Origin: Ooceraea biroi
Taxonomy: Eukaryota > Arthropoda > Insecta > Hymenoptera > Formicidae
Length of the DNA stretch: 64,000 nucleotides
Assembly: GCF_003672135.1 (NCBI RefSeq)
Contig: NC_039519.1
Span: 3,906,001 to 3,970,000, forward strand
Direction: 5' to 3'
Shown: positions 1-13,928 of the stretch, one piece after another
Layout of the letters: each line of letters starts with the position of its first letter
Position numbering within the stretch: the first letter of the stretch is position 1
Notes under the pieces: model-generated
Seen by the model: the letters and a program-made list of their open reading frames with translations, nothing else
Database searches by the model: none
Told to the model about the DNA's origin: nothing
Translations under genes and position numbers: made by a program

Positions 1-2353
1 TTCTTGTCGAAAGAAAAAATTCTGTAAAAATTTGGAAAAATGTAATTTCTAGATTAAATAAATTAATAGTGATAATTGCAACTAAAATTTCATATTTAAA
101 TGGTTTTACACGTTGTTACAAAACACGTTAGAAACAAGTTCATTGCAAGAAACGTAAAAGAAGAAATCAAAGAGACGGCAACCACTCATCCGCGAAATCT
201 TTAATCTCTGCAACGGCAAAGACATTTCTCATTTCTGGTGCAGGCCCTATCGGGCTTCCGGTTATCTCCCCGCACGACGGAAGCGTCATGCCGCTTCGTC
301 TTTGACAGCTCTCGTCGAAAGATAAGATTCATCCGAAGGGCAACCCTTAAAGAAGCGAAACCAGTTTCTCTCGATGGCTCTTTTTCATTTGCGATGGTCT
401 CATCTTACGGTTTACGTTGTATTGTCAAGTCTTGTTTAACCTTGACATGATTTCTGATGATCCTTGACCGATGTACTTCTGAAGCGATGCAATGAGTTAA
501 ATTTAAACTTGACGATAATAAAAAATGTGAACAAATATTATAACGTTCAGTAAAACTTGTTATAATTTAGCAAGAAAAATATATTTTTAAGATATAACAT
601 GAAGAAAATAATCTCCAAATCAAATTGGAAAGTTATTTCTTCTTTTTCTAATTTTTGCGTAAAAGCATCCGCTTCGCAACTGACCGCGTTCACTGCGTTC
701 AGTTCACTGCGTAGCTCTTGACTTCGCAAATTAACAGAATGCTTAGTTCTGCGTCAAGGCGGTGGCACAGATACAAGATAAAAAGTTGGAACATATTTTT
801 CGACACCCCCGTTATCGCCCACTCCACAACGTCGCGATAATAGCCTGCCACGTTTGGCGCGCAAAGTGCGATTCGAAGGGAGTGCGGCCGGAGAAACTCC
901 GGCAAATATTTCTTTCTACGTTTGCAACCCTCCTTCGTTCCTGCTAGCGAAATGATTACCGGCGCGCGGCGAGATTACCGAAGTTCTTTCTAAATCACTG
1001 ACGGGAAAAGCGTACACCATTTAGATTCATCGACAGTGACGTTTCCGTTGCTATATCGGTGCGCTCGAATGCGATTAAGCAGGGCGGCGAAGGGAGAAGC
1101 GAAATGAATTTAATTTCTCGGTAAATCAAACTGAAGATGACAATACAGACATTTAAAAAAATTATAATAAGTACGAAAGCGTAACCCTTATCTATAGTGT
1201 CTAAATACACCAATACATTTCATACTGATGTCGATCTTATTAATATTGCACACACAGAACTATTTAGAATATAACGTTTAATATTTTAACATTTTAGTAT
1301 TGAATAAATTAGTATTTATATGATATGTAAAAATCGTAAAATTAGAAGCTCCTCCTAAAAAGTAACACTCAATTAAACGCGAAGCTGTAGCGGCGACTGA
1401 ATCACGTTTCACTCTCATATTCTTGCCGATGAAGCATACGTGCGTGTCATCGTAGCCAACCGCCTCATTAAAAACATTAGTGGATGAGGGTGAACTCCGC
1501 GCCCGGGGTCCCCCGTAGTCTTAGGGTTTCTTCTTCGTCTTGGTCGACCCGGTAATCCAAGACGACTCGGCTTAATCTCTCGAAATCGAATAAGGCCACG
1601 AAGCCACGCGCAAATAATGTTGTTTTTCCTGGTCGATTGCGATTTGCGATCACGGCTGGCGAAGCCCCGATTTGCGTGTCTGAGGGAACAGATTGGATCC
1701 GTCTTCGGGCTCAGCTGCACGTACGGCGAACTTCGCGATTCTGGCAACCGGCTACTTCCGTCCCCGGAACTTCGTCTAAGCGCGCGTACCAGAAGGAAAG
1801 TGTGGGTGGTTTCGGTATCTGAGGCTGATCCGGCGGATGTCGGTCTTTACAGATAAGCGACCGGCTCTTTCGAAGTCTTTATCTGCGGCACCGTCCTCCC
1901 TCCCTTTCCCTCCCCGGGCTTCCGCGTCACTTATTTTCCTCTCATTAACGAGCTCGTTGCTCGTTCTCATCTCCCTCATCTGTGTTTTTTATTACATCGG
2001 ATTAACGTTTGCGGAGAACCATGTTTGTTTGCTTGGCCTTTACGTATTCTTTCAGTTGAGTAGAAAATTTGGATGTCATGTATGTTTCGCAATTTTGTAT
2101 TAATGATGAAATAATTGCAGGAGAGACGCGAATATTCTCGCTTATTTATGTATATTTATGGCTGATGAGTTGAAAATTCTAGATGTCGATCTAGCTTTCA
2201 GCATCCTTAGTTGTCGGGCATCGCATGCTGCTTCGTGCCATGTCCGTAAGCTCGCGTGCAATTTAAGCTCTTTCAGTGCTGCTAAGCTTGCATCCGTCGA
2301 AACCATCGGATAAGACGTAATGAGATAACCTTCCAGCTAATGCAGCTTATAAG

Positions 2354-2588
2354 CACAGAAAGACAAATTTTTGCTACCGTAGCTAATCATGATTTGCTAA
2401 AAAATGTTTGCTGCCGTAGCTATAAATTTCTAACCTACAGCAAACTGTTTGCTCTTGCAGCTAATGAATTAGGAACCTTATCTAATAAAATAGGTATCAG
2501 GGCTAAAATTTAGCTGTCCATATATTACGACCGAATTTAGTTATCACACGCAGTTTTTAGCTATGGCAGCTACTTTTTTCTTTCCGTG
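2354..2588. mobile_element. MITE-like element (235 bp) with CACAGAAAGA/CACGGAAAGA termini
   Basis: Imperfect inverted ends of about 34 bp (CACAGAAAGACAAA... and CACGGAAAGAAAAA...), followed on both arms by GCTnCCnTAGCTA. The interior is rich in repeated TAGCT/AGCTA and TTTGCT motifs. An AG dinucleotide lies outside both ends. There is no coding sequence. Confidence 0.5.
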
Positions 2589-5500
2589 AGATCACCGGCC
2601 ACGCGACGAAACCTTCTAAATCTAAGTGTTAGCCGATTCACGGAGACTGGATCACGCACTGCAGTCCACGACGTATCTTAATAGCATCTGAAGCTCTTTT
2701 TTCGCTTCGCACTTGAGTAGACAGGCATACCTAACGTTCTTGTTTTAGTTATTACATAATCGCGAAGCACGAATAAAATAAATCCCATTTCTGGTATCTG
2801 CAAAATTAAATATTTAATATGGATACATTCAGCGATAAAAATGAAACTTTTGTAACTTGCGTTTCAGAAAAGACCAGTTTACTAAAATTCTATCTTACAA
2901 CTTAAAATATACTTCGATATTAACATGTTTGAGTATTAAAATTTTGAGTCAGTTTATCATCGAAATATAAGGGCGTGATAATGTGGGGTAGTTCTGTCTG
3001 TAAATGCCTATCGAAGGACTACATCCAAGAAGTAACGGCTGCTCGATCTTCTCGTTCTTCGAGGACGGATTCGGTCAATCCCTTCGACGAGGAACGCGAT
3101 CGCCGTGATCGCCGGTTCGGCAGGCGTACCGTTGCTCGCTGGAAGCAAGGGTGAAAACTTGCCCTAAGATGCTTACGGGGTAAGCTCTTATACAACGTGG
3201 AGAATATAAGAGAGGGGTGTATAGTTCTCCGATACTTCACCGACGCGTTCTCTCCGTCTGGGATCTTCACGCACGTTTCGCGCACGGGACGCGTATTCGC
3301 AGGCACACGCGTGTGCGTTTCGCGCCCGTGCGTTGTGCTCCCGTGTGCGGAAGATTAAAATTACTTCGGTAAACTGCCTGCTCGCAGGACGAAAGGGGTG
3401 TGCGCGAAGCGGGACCGCCCCGAAGAGGGCGAATGTCTCGTAAATTTCTCGGCTAAGGAGCTTAATTTGGATTTTCGGTAACGAGTTATTGTGAGCGCCA
3501 ACTCATTGGGGGATGATTTAGGTGGCACCAAGAACAGGTTCCGGTCGTCTATTACCGCCGCGCGATAGACGGATTATTCCGCGGATTCTGAAGAGTAATA
3601 TCTAGAAACTTCTTATCACCGCCGGGGCCGCGTAACCGCCTGTCACTCTGAAAAGTTTCCATCGCGCCGGAAGCCGCGGCAGCAGGGGCTGCGCACGCCG
3701 CCATCGCCTGCGATCTTCCGAATATTAACGTCAAAATCGGGAGACCCGCCTTCGCGTATTAGCATATTTATTGCAGCGAGCTTAAGAACTCGTATCATAC
3801 AGGTGTCAACTTACTGGATAAATATGTATCTCAATTTATACATGTACATGTTTATTCTGGCGAAATGCGGATGTACCGAATGACACAAAAAGAAAAAAGT
3901 GAAGCAATCCCTTCTCGCGTCACCATGTATCATCGTGTATTCAGATCAACAATACTCAGGACACACGTAGCGCGACGAACTGAAGCGAAGTATACCTACG
4001 TTCATCTATACAGTGAAGCAGTCTTGATATTAGCCAATGAAGCTCAGAATAAATTAGTTTTATTTGCTGAATGCTAAATATAAAGATGTATCATCGATCT
4101 TCAAGCTTTGGTACTCTGTCAGAGTTCACCATAATCGCTGGCTGCACGATAATCCTCAGATCTGAAATTCAGAGTATTACTTGCAGCGTGCAACGATTTA
4201 ATCTAAGCGACAGGCGATAGGTGTACCAGATAACTGAAGGTAAACCAGCGACACGTACATAATCGCAATCTTAAACGGCAGATTAACGTAATCCCCGCGC
4301 ATGCCATTGTGCGCCCATGGTGTCCCATAACGTCTCGTGAGCGCAGTAACGCCCGCGCAAACGAAATAAGAACGAAACAGCGTGCAATGACTCAGCCTGA
4401 CAAGCTGATTTAGGAACAGGATGGAGTCCTGCGCGAAATCCTCAGAAGGAAGAGCGGCTGATCCTTCCGGCGACCGGAGGAGTCCTGCAGAATGACGTAG
4501 TAATCCCGGGGGAGAGCCTCGGCCTTAGCCTTAGCTTAAGCCGTGAGGGTTTGCATACACGGTGGAATGGCAGGGGGGAGGAGGGCAGAAGGGGGTCGAC
4601 ACTAAGACACCGGGCACATCCACGAACCGCGTGCACGCGTCCTTAAAACACGGATATGCGCGCAACGAAGACCCCGCCGCCGCCTTAATCCACGGGGGTT
4701 TTCAGTAAAACCCGAATTCCCATTGGCCGAGGAATACTAACGGATTTGGTTATTCCGGTCGCTCTGACCGATCTGAAATATTTAGCTGGATCGACCCGGC
4801 CGGGGACAAGTCGAGAAGTGAGATCAAACAAGTTCGCGCCGCGTGTTTGTTCGGCGTATCTAGAGATTGCTGACGCGAGCGCGTCTGTTCTGATTCGCGT
4901 TTCTCGCGGCTATCTGATAATGGGATAATTACGTCAGGTCCTACAAAGTTCGGATCGCATATGTTGAAGGTGCTCGCTTGATGACTTATCAGCGACACTT
5001 AACCGTGAATTGATAGATCATCCCTTTTTGCAAAAGTAGGCGGATGACGGGAACAGCAAGTCAGTCTCATTGCGCGCGTGATTCCCGGCAAGTTTTGCCG
5101 GTAAAGGCATTTCGGAATCACTTTGCCCGCGGAGTGCAGGAGTCAATTGAAACACGATGCCGGATGGTTCTTTTAAACAATGACGGCGTTTTAGCGACAT
5201 TGTACTAAGGCACATAATCTTCGGGGGTTTCTCGGGGAGTGACTAAGACCGAAGTGAGGAAGCGAGAGTGGGAGGAGCGGAGAAAACGGAGAAAGCCGCC
5301 AGAGCGGAGGATTCGTGATAGAAGGGTGAAGTCTGGGGAAGGGTAAAAGGGGAGGGTTAAAGGGCTCCTTAGCGGAGATCTTAGGCAAATCCAGCGTGAA
5401 ATCGCATCAGAACATCCCCTTGCCGAAACCACCACTTACTCCTACCATCCTCGCCGGGTATCTGCGGTACCCGCCTAGGGAAATTCTTACTCCTACTTCT

Positions 5501-6000
5501 TCAACTGGCTTCGAAGGCCGCGCGTGAAATTTGACGACCAAACGTTCACTCGTGAGCGCCGTGCAGCCCTTTCGGAATGGTACTGTCGAAGAACGCGTTC
5601 GCTTTACGATAATCTTCAAGTTATATTCACACGCATCCGAGCGTGGCGACTGTTGATCAATAGCGATGGTATCCATTGAACTGAAGAGACTGATGATGCT
5701 GGATGATGCTGGGTGATCGCTGATCAGCGATGTTTCGCGTTAACGTGATAACGTGACTTGCAGGTGAACGATTACCATTGGTACCATGTATTATTATATT
5801 AAACATTTTTCCTAAAGTTGATTCACAAGTGATCTACTTGTCAGCGAAATCGATCTATCGAAGACTTCACAGTTTGCTATAGCGAATTCGGAGAGGGCGA
5901 AAAGATTTATCTCGATCTTTGTCCGGCGCTCTTCGAAGGTAGTCAGCCTCTGACAATCTGACAGTTACAAGCGGACAATTACTCACAACGCGCTCTTTTC

Positions 6001-6090
6001 CTCTCGTCTTTTCCCTCGTCGTATCTCGTTTCTCTCATCCTTCTCTCTCTCCCTCTCTCCCTCTGTTTCTTCTTTCTCTCTTCTTCTCCT
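6001..6090. repeat. Polypyrimidine (CT-rich) tract
   Basis: Almost uninterrupted C/T with CTCTCTCCCTCTC runs. Simple sequence. Confidence 0.8.
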
Positions 6091-8254
6091 CGCGATCTCT
6101 CGCGGGGCATTTCCCGAGCTCCGCTCTCTTAATCAAAACACGGAGAGAGAAAAGACATTAAAAGCCGCGGAGAGACTCGTATCTCGCCTCGAAATAGAGT
6201 TCTAGCCGACCAGGGAAGATAAGACTCCCCCTCGGAGCTGCTCTCTTTCCGGCGCTCTCTTATAGGATCGCTCTATATGCGCGCTCTATTATTACAATAC
6301 ATCCAGACGCGGCTGTGCGAGAGTCGCGTGCGATTTCCACGCCCGGTGAGGAGATTATGTCAGACCCCGGCGAAACGGAAAAATGTTTCGGCCCGTGTGA
6401 TAAACCGTGACAGATCAGAACGGGGAATGTGAGCGGCGAAGTAGGTAGCGTTTCCTTTTTCTCTTCTTATCCGATTTTATCCGGACGTGCGAGTCGATAC
6501 CTCTATAGACAAATGTCTAACGTGGCTGTAAATGTCCGTCGAATATAAGTCAACAATTTTCGATAGCTTTCCGTGTGTGTCTCATCATTAGTATTCATCA
6601 GCTTCAAATCGCTACCCTACGCGTGAATAAATTAATGAATATATTCCTGATTCTTAAGAGATTTCTTTCTCTTTGTTGCAACGACGCAAGAAATATGTTG
6701 CTTGCTGCAATTTGTTGAAAGTTGCATTTCAATGTAGCACCTAGATATTACTAGAAAATACATCGGATATATTTAATTTCGCAAAAAACAGTTAACAAAA
6801 AACTATGAAGTATTTTAAAGTGTTTTGTTTTTACGTGTTGAGTCTGCGAGCAACATTCCCAAGCGAAGTTCCGCGTTGTTTAACGATCCCGAGATACGCA
6901 AATCCGTGCGGGATCCACGTCCATTCTCAGCCTTAATGATATTCGGAATCGGTGCGCTTAACGTATCAAATCGCTCGGGGGGTACGGAGGGGCGCGATCG
7001 TTAAAGCCGCCGCGCCGGTACTCGCATGCAAGTTCCCCCGACTTGCACTTCTTGCATACATCGCGAGGAACTCGAACTAGATCTCCGTTCGAATACATCC
7101 AAGTGAATAATGTGTAATCCTTGGTGTACGCGGACTTGGCGTCTTAGGCTAATCTTGTTAGGCTTTGTAAGCCCACGGCTGACCCTATACAGCAGACTTT
7201 TAATCCCTTAACTCGCTACGCGTACGGAGATTTTGCATAAGAAAGAAATAGGATTGTCCTGCCCTCGTCGAAGGCGACGAAGCGTCTTCCTCTGTCTCTA
7301 CGTCTCACCCGAAGGCTGCGAAAGCGTTATTTTCCGTTGCCTTTTGTGCAATACGTGTTTTTATAAGTTTCTGATTTTACAACAAAATCTTTTTCCAAAT
7401 TTTCTCTTCATTCTTAAATCTTAATTAATACTATACTAGACACACAGTGAAAATCATTTAAACAGAATTATTAGTACCGACTGTAAATCCAGAAACAATA
7501 AATTAAATTTAAACCGTTCAAATAAATGCGACAGTATTATTGTCATTCAATACTGTCATCATTGAGACACACGAGGTGTTGAAACGTCTTAAAAGTCCCG
7601 CGAAAGAGCGCTAATGATTTTCATGAATTTGCATCAATTACGTATCCGCGCAACGACGCGTCTCGCGATCGCGGGCGCGGATGATGCTTCTGCAAGTGAT
7701 TAATGCGCGTGTCGCTATATGATACGAATTGAATTGAAAAAGAAAGCAACAAAATGCTGCCACGCAGCTGCTGCTGCTGCGGCTGCGAGCGGAAGACAAA
7801 TGGATTCCCGGAGTACCAATCGTCGCCGAGGAAACTTTAAATAATAATTAATGATGATTACGGCGGCGTAATGCGCCCGCGCATCCGCGCGTTCGAACAA
7901 TGCCGATAAATGGCGGTCATTGTCAATATCGTTTTAATAGTCGTGTTGCACTTCACGGAACGAAAACGACACGTGTCTTGCAAGCGCTGCTGCTGTCGCG
8001 TCGTAGCTGGCGCGACTTCGCATAAATCCAATTTGCGGCTGTCATTTAACGCTTAACGCCTGGTATTTTTTCCCCAAATGTCGAACAATTCTCCGTTCGC
8101 GAATAACGGTTTAATCAAATTTACCAGGAATTTCGATATTGATGCTAAACCCGAGTCCCTGCCCGCGGGAACGTTTTTGCGAAACGGAATTTCGTGAAAG
8201 CGGATGGCGAGTCGGTGTCGTGAATGCCTTTTGGGATTTCGCGATAGCGAATAG

Positions 8255-8284
8255 CACGCACACACACACACATACATACATACA
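8255..8284. repeat. (CA)n then (CATA)n microsatellite
   Basis: CACACACACA followed by CATACATACATACA. Simple repeat. Confidence 0.9.
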
Positions 8285-9560
8285 GGTATATATAAAATAG
8301 TTGCACTGTTATCTAGAATTTGGTATACATACACATGCAGTAGCTAGTTAATGAATCCTATTAAAAATATATACAACAGCTGCAGAGAGAACGGTTATGA
8401 CCAGACGACGTCGGTGTACATGAAGACGCGCTCCTTGATGCCGCCTTATATTTATATTTATAAGAGCCTTAGAACACATTAAGAGGCTCTGCCGGCTATT
8501 ATGAATGCACAATAGCGTCCGAATCGCGGCTTCATTCCCGTGGTTCTCGTCGAGATAATTAAAAAGGGAGCCAATACGACAATTCGGCTTAAGAAGCAAG
8601 CCTCCCTTTGCCCTGTAACTTCTTCCCTTCTTATCTATTTTCGTAATGCGTCCTTAGAAGCTACGAAAGTGACTCTCGTTAATCAGCATCATTCTTTTAT
8701 CTTTAAATTTATTGATACATGCAATGATTATTGTGGAAATAATGTAGCCTTTGACGTCAACTTGTTATTTCTGCGTGATTTTGATTATTTAGATAATTCC
8801 ATTGTTACGTTTTTTTATTTCTCCAGGTGTGTAAAACGGGATGCAAATATTTAAGGATATTTGAGAAATTAAAATCAGCAATTATAGTTACAGTTATTGT
8901 TAAAATAACGTTCATATTTATAATTATCCGCATTAATCACGGTAATAGCAAACATAGTTTAATGATTATTGTTATACGTGTATATAGTAAAAGCGCAATT
9001 TCAATAATGGTATAAATGCAATTTCCTGCTTTACTTTGAACCACCGATTGGTACCTACAGTGGCATAAATCATATTTAAAGGGATTACTAAAACGTTTCA
9101 CGTAAAATCTAAATCTAGTTTACACGTCACCACGTCAAACGTCCGTAAACGGTAAAGCGCAACTTAGAATTGTTCACGCCTGTAGCAGCATATAATCACG
9201 CGAGATTTTTATTTTCGTCGGCTCATAAATACCCAACAATTCACTTATTATTGCCGGTTCTCGGTCAGTCAACATTAACGCAGCAAATACACGCGAATTA
9301 TTTGCCGCGTATCGTTCAGCCATTTTCGACGAAATGCAGACGTTTTAACGATTATTACCGGTCGGCTGGGGAGCTCCCCTCAGCGACATCACCTGCCCCG
9401 AGCCTGAAAGAGGAGAAAGATAAATCGAGAGCAGGAGATGCAGAGGCGTGGATTTTCGCGGAGGCTGATGCGCGGTGGCGGTACACGATTTCGCACACCC
9501 GTACGCGCACACAAATACGCACGTACGCACACACGGGCTTGTTCCCGTGCGGTAACATAC

Positions 9561-9612
9561 AGGAGAAAGAGAAAGAGAGAGAAAGAGAGAGAGAGATACA
9601 GAGATCGAGAGG
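9561..9612. repeat. (GA)n/(GAAA)n microsatellite
   Basis: GAGAAAGAGAAAGAGAGAGA-type run. It creates Glu/Arg-rich chance reading frames on both strands. Confidence 0.9.
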
Positions 9613-10956
9613 AGCGAATAGGGTGGCGAGGGTGGCGGAGCGAGAGGAAAGGTGTGAGAGAGAGAGAGGTCGGGCAGGATCGTCGTATACCTACACGCAT
9701 CGCGATATAACACGCCGGAGTTAATGCCACCAACACATCGCCGCCACCTTCGGGGATTATCCTACGGGGATATTTTTGATCGTGCAATAATCCCTAATAC
9801 GATTTACACAGCTCGTGCTCGCAGGGACGCACGCACCAGCCCGGCTGGCCGGTAACGATTCGGCTCGTTGCACCTGATCGTTGTTCCAACCACGACGATT
9901 CGTTTTAATCATTAGAAGCGCGTTAGCGGAAAAATGCGCGATCGGACTGATCGCGACCGTCGATCGATCTCGATCGTGCCGATAATGACGTTACGCGAAG
10001 GGGATGGCTCGAATGAGATGCAGGAAAGATGTTGGAAGAAGAGAAAAATTACATATATGCGGTTTAATTATAAATTCCAATTATACTGCGCGCTCGCCCG
10101 CGCGCGCTATCAAATTAATGGCGCGATAGTATTTAATGCACTTAACTGTCGCGCGCGATCGCGGCGGGAACGTTTACGCGGAATATTAAATCACACCACA
10201 CGGTGATCATCAATTCGACTTTAAAGCAGATAACCTTAAATCACCGCAAATATTACGTCCACTTGCCCTTTCAATTACACCAGTTACACACACACACGTT
10301 CCCCCCGACTGCTGCATTCCTGATTTGCAAGATTGCTCCCGCGCGTCGCGCGCCGCGGTTGCGACGTGGATATTGTTTCCGTAATTGAGACGTGCATGAT
10401 CCAACACGTCTTAAATATTTTATCATAAATTATCATAAATCTGATCCAATACTTGGATATTATATTTAACGATGCGCCATTATATTTGCACGATTTCACA
10501 CTTTATTATTTATATTTATTCCCGCAACGTCTCGGAGAAGCTTACCGATTACGCAAGCCCAGAAACGTTGAAAAGCATTGAAAAAGAGAGGAGAAGCGAG
10601 GCACAAAGAGAGAGAGAAAGCAACAGAGAGAACGAACTACGTGAGAAGAGATTGCCAGGATTCCATATCGGTTATCATCGGCGATTAAAGCGCGCGCTAA
10701 TCGCCTACGCGTTGCTCGAATCAAAAAGAAAAAAAAAAGAAGAAGAGCCGGCGATAGTAAGCGACACTTCGCGCTCGCACGGTCGTTAGAGCGCCGGATA
10801 AAGATAAGTGTCGACCCTTCCCGGCGCAGCATCATCTTCTTCGTCTTCCTCCTTGGCCGCGGCCGAAGATTAAGCCGGCAGCCGTGGGCGCTGACCCGTG
10901 AAGATAACCGACGTGTATATTCCACCCAAAGCCGTCGATCGAGACTCCCCCCGCGC

Positions 10957-11013
10957 GTACATGTACGCACGTACGTACGTACGCATGTATGCATGTATGT
11001 ATGTATGTACATG
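10957..11013. repeat. (ACGT)n / (ATGT)n tetranucleotide repeat
   Basis: ACGTACGTACGTACG passes into ATGTATGTATGTATG. The self-complementary ACGT part could form a hairpin. Confidence 0.9.
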
Positions 11014-11440
11014 CGTGCCTCGCAGGCGCGCTATAAGCCGCGGCTTTTTTATCAACCCCGCTTGTGTACGGCTCGTTGCGTCGTCCACGACGTCGGCTTT
11101 CGGATTTCCGAGCAGCGCAGCGCATCGCGTTCGTTGCACTTTGATCCTCTTCACCCGTTACGACGGCGAGAGGAATCACGCAGATAACGCGCGCGCGCGG
11201 AGCGGCAGCAGGAAGATCGACGGGGATGACGGATCATTCCTTGCTGTCACAGCAAGCAGCGTCTCTCGCGGATTCTCCCCCATCGAGGAATTGCGAAGTC
11301 CGTCAAGAATAGACGCGAGAATGCAGATTTGTCTGGATTTATGTTTCGATTTCTAAGCGCACGGCCGATCCGCAGGAAAGCCTTCTTCTTAGGGGTATCG
11401 TTAATGACAGCGACGAAAAATTGTTTGGTGAAAGCAAGGG

Positions 11441-11475
11441 ATGAATGAATGAATGAATGGATGGACGGATGGATG
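11441..11475. repeat. (GAAT)n / (GGAT)n tetranucleotide repeat
   Basis: ATGAATGAATGAATGAATGG, then GATGG units. Simple repeat. Confidence 0.9.
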
Positions 11476-12810
11476 TGAAGAGAGCTTATTCGTACGTGTA
11501 ACATTGAATAGCTTCTGCGATTGTGATTTGAAATGTATCAGCGAAAATGTGTCCGCCGAGGACGGCGAGAGTGTTTTAAATACTGTATGACGAGCAAATC
11601 TGTTGTTTAGCCGTTCGGTCGTAAATGTTGCACATCTTCCGTAGCAAACAACGGGACGCCGATCCGTTCGCGCGCGCGCGCAAAACCGACGGAAATTTTA
11701 CGATTCCTCTCCGCGCTGCAGGATCGTTGAAGCAAACAAGAGCTCCACGGGGTGAGATAATGACGACCAAGCGACGAGCAGTGCCGAAGATTTTGGCCGA
11801 GCGGAGAGAAGAGCGAGTTTCTGCGCCCTTCAAGATCTCGTTTCGGAGATCACGATAAGCCGCGGCTCGTTATCGCGGCGCGCTACGTGCCAAGGACGAA
11901 AAATCCTTCTCCTGCTGGATTCCGGTTTGAACGGCCGATCACGCGCACGTGACCGATGCGTCGGCGATCTCGCGGAAAGGAGCGCGGAATTAATTCGACT
12001 CGCGCCGCGTTCTCCACGATTCCCGACGACCACCGATGACAACCGCACACACACGCGCATACACGCACGCCGTATATACAGCGGGAGCAGCGTCCGTGTG
12101 CGCGACGGTATAGTGTTACGAAAGTGCGCTTTTAATCCCCATTCCCCCTTCTCCCCCTCACCGAGGGAAAAATCAATAGCGTGCCCCCTTGATGGTTAAA
12201 ACCTCCCCCGGGATAAGCCCGGGCTGGGACCGTAGTTAAATAAATCCTGGATCAAAGGATAAGTCCTATACCTACCGCTCTCTTTTTTTTCATTCGCATA
12301 TACTTGCGCACCCCTCTTGCGCGAGCGCGCGCGTGATCCTGTGCCTCTCTCCCCGCGGCCGGTGTATATCTCTCATCCCCCTTTGCCTTTCCCGCGCTTT
12401 TCCATCCACCGCGGATTATTGCCAAGATCGTAAATTATGAATCTTAACCAGTTCGACCGAGTGAAATTATTTCCTATTTCTCTTTCTCCCTCTTCCTCTT
12501 TTTCTCTCCCCTCTTACCCCTCGGACGGTCCTGTTTCTTTATTCGGCCGGCTACTTCGGCTAAGCAGGAAGATCGAGATTTGTGACGGTCCCCATTCGAT
12601 GGAATTAAGATCATGTTCCGTCCTTTTTTGCACCGGGGCTCCTTTCTCTCGTCGCTCTTCTTACCCGGGCCGGAGTTTGCTCTCGCGCGCCTCTCCTTCA
12701 TCGCCGCAGCCCATCGCTCGTAGCCCGTCGCGCGAGCTTTAATCTCGGATTATTTCGTGCCACCTCCAGGATCGGGGATTAATTCGAGGAAGAGTTGACT
12801 TATTTGCAAA

Positions 12811-12865
12811 CGACGACAACGACGACGACGACGACGAGGATGATGATGATGGCGGCGGCGGCGGC
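12811..12865. repeat. Compound trinucleotide repeat (GAC)n-(GAT)n-(GGC)n
   Basis: CGACGACGACGACGACGA, then GATGATGATGAT, then GGCGGCGGCGGC. On the minus strand it reads as Pro and Ser runs in an open frame I do not accept as coding. Confidence 0.9.
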
Positions 12866-13736
12866 CGACTCCTTTTCGGGGAACGCACGATTATTAATGT
12901 CGAGTTCACAGGAGCTCGGCGATAAAAATTAATGGTCACTTTCACCAAGGTTGGTTAATTTTAACCGACAATTTGTTTTGCACTTGAGCCTTTCTCAACT
13001 TTTATTTCAGATGGAAATGAAGAATCAGTTAAACCGAGATCAAAAGCCAACCGACGTCGGTGAAGCCGGCCACGTATGGAACAAGGATCCCTGATTAATG
13101 GATCTTTCTTTGCGGACGCGCGATTCGAATTTCTGAAAGAGTACAAGAAATCCTCCCCGGCGATCGTTCGAACACGCAACAACAAGGATGGATACAAAAG
13201 GATAGCGAGATTTTCTAGCGAGCTTTCTAAGGATACTCGAGTCCTTAAGTCAACAGGGAAACATAAAAGGAATCGAAAGTTTGTACTGCACGCCGGTCCT
13301 GCCGAGATTTCCGTTGAATTCGAAGGGCTTTTTGTACCAGGACCTTATAGGACGAATGACGGATCAGCTCGTCTTTACGAAAGAAACGCACGCTGGGATA
13401 ACTGCCAGGCGAGACCTCGCTGATCCTGGATTTGGACGGAGTTTAGGGGGTTTTCATACCAGGAGTTCATGATTACGCAACTGGCATCTATTCGCGCCTT
13501 TGCTCCTAATGACAGGATCACTTGGGGGATCATCTCGGTTCTGTCTATCCTGTCTGTCTATCGAGCGAACAATTTCGCAACGACAATGCAGCTTTCTTAA
13601 TGGAAAGGTTACGCCGTGTTAAAAGCGTGGCCGTCAAACTCTATTCTATGTCTCAGAAAATAAGAGATATTATAAACACGAGATGTAATCTATCCTTTTC
13701 GGAACAATATTTTATTAACTTGGAACTTAATTAATC

Positions 13737-13928
13737 CTACACTGAGAAAAATTTTCATCGGATAAACCGATTAAATAGTTTTCCGATTAAATGATGAATA
13801 TGTCCGATTACCTTCATTTTATATGTCCGATTATTTTGTCTTTTATAGAATTTAATCGAATATATCCGTTTGTTACTATGAAATTGGATTATTCGATTAT
13901 ATCTAATCGGATTTGTTTCTTAGTGTAG
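13737..13928. mobile_element. MITE-like element (about 190 bp) with CACTGAGAAA/CACTAAGAAA termini
   Basis: Ends CTACACTGAGAAA and, inverted, CTACACTAAGAAA. TA flanks CACT...AGTG on both sides, consistent with a TA target duplication. The AT-rich interior repeats TCCGATTA/TAATCGGA motifs. It is non-coding. Confidence 0.6.

Noticed and set aside
9170..9724. 184-codon plus-strand open frame with overlapping frames on both strands
   Set aside because: Half of it reads through a GA microsatellite. The multi-phase openness is caused by simple sequence and high GC.
10542..11356. Several 90-156-codon frames with Tyr/Val/Cys/Thr repeats
   Set aside because: The repeated residues come from the ACGT/ATGT tetranucleotide run. 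No protein family signal.
12739..12948. Minus-strand frame with Pro and Ser runs
   Set aside because: The runs are the direct reading of the GAC/GAT/GGC repeat. No supporting splice sites or motif.
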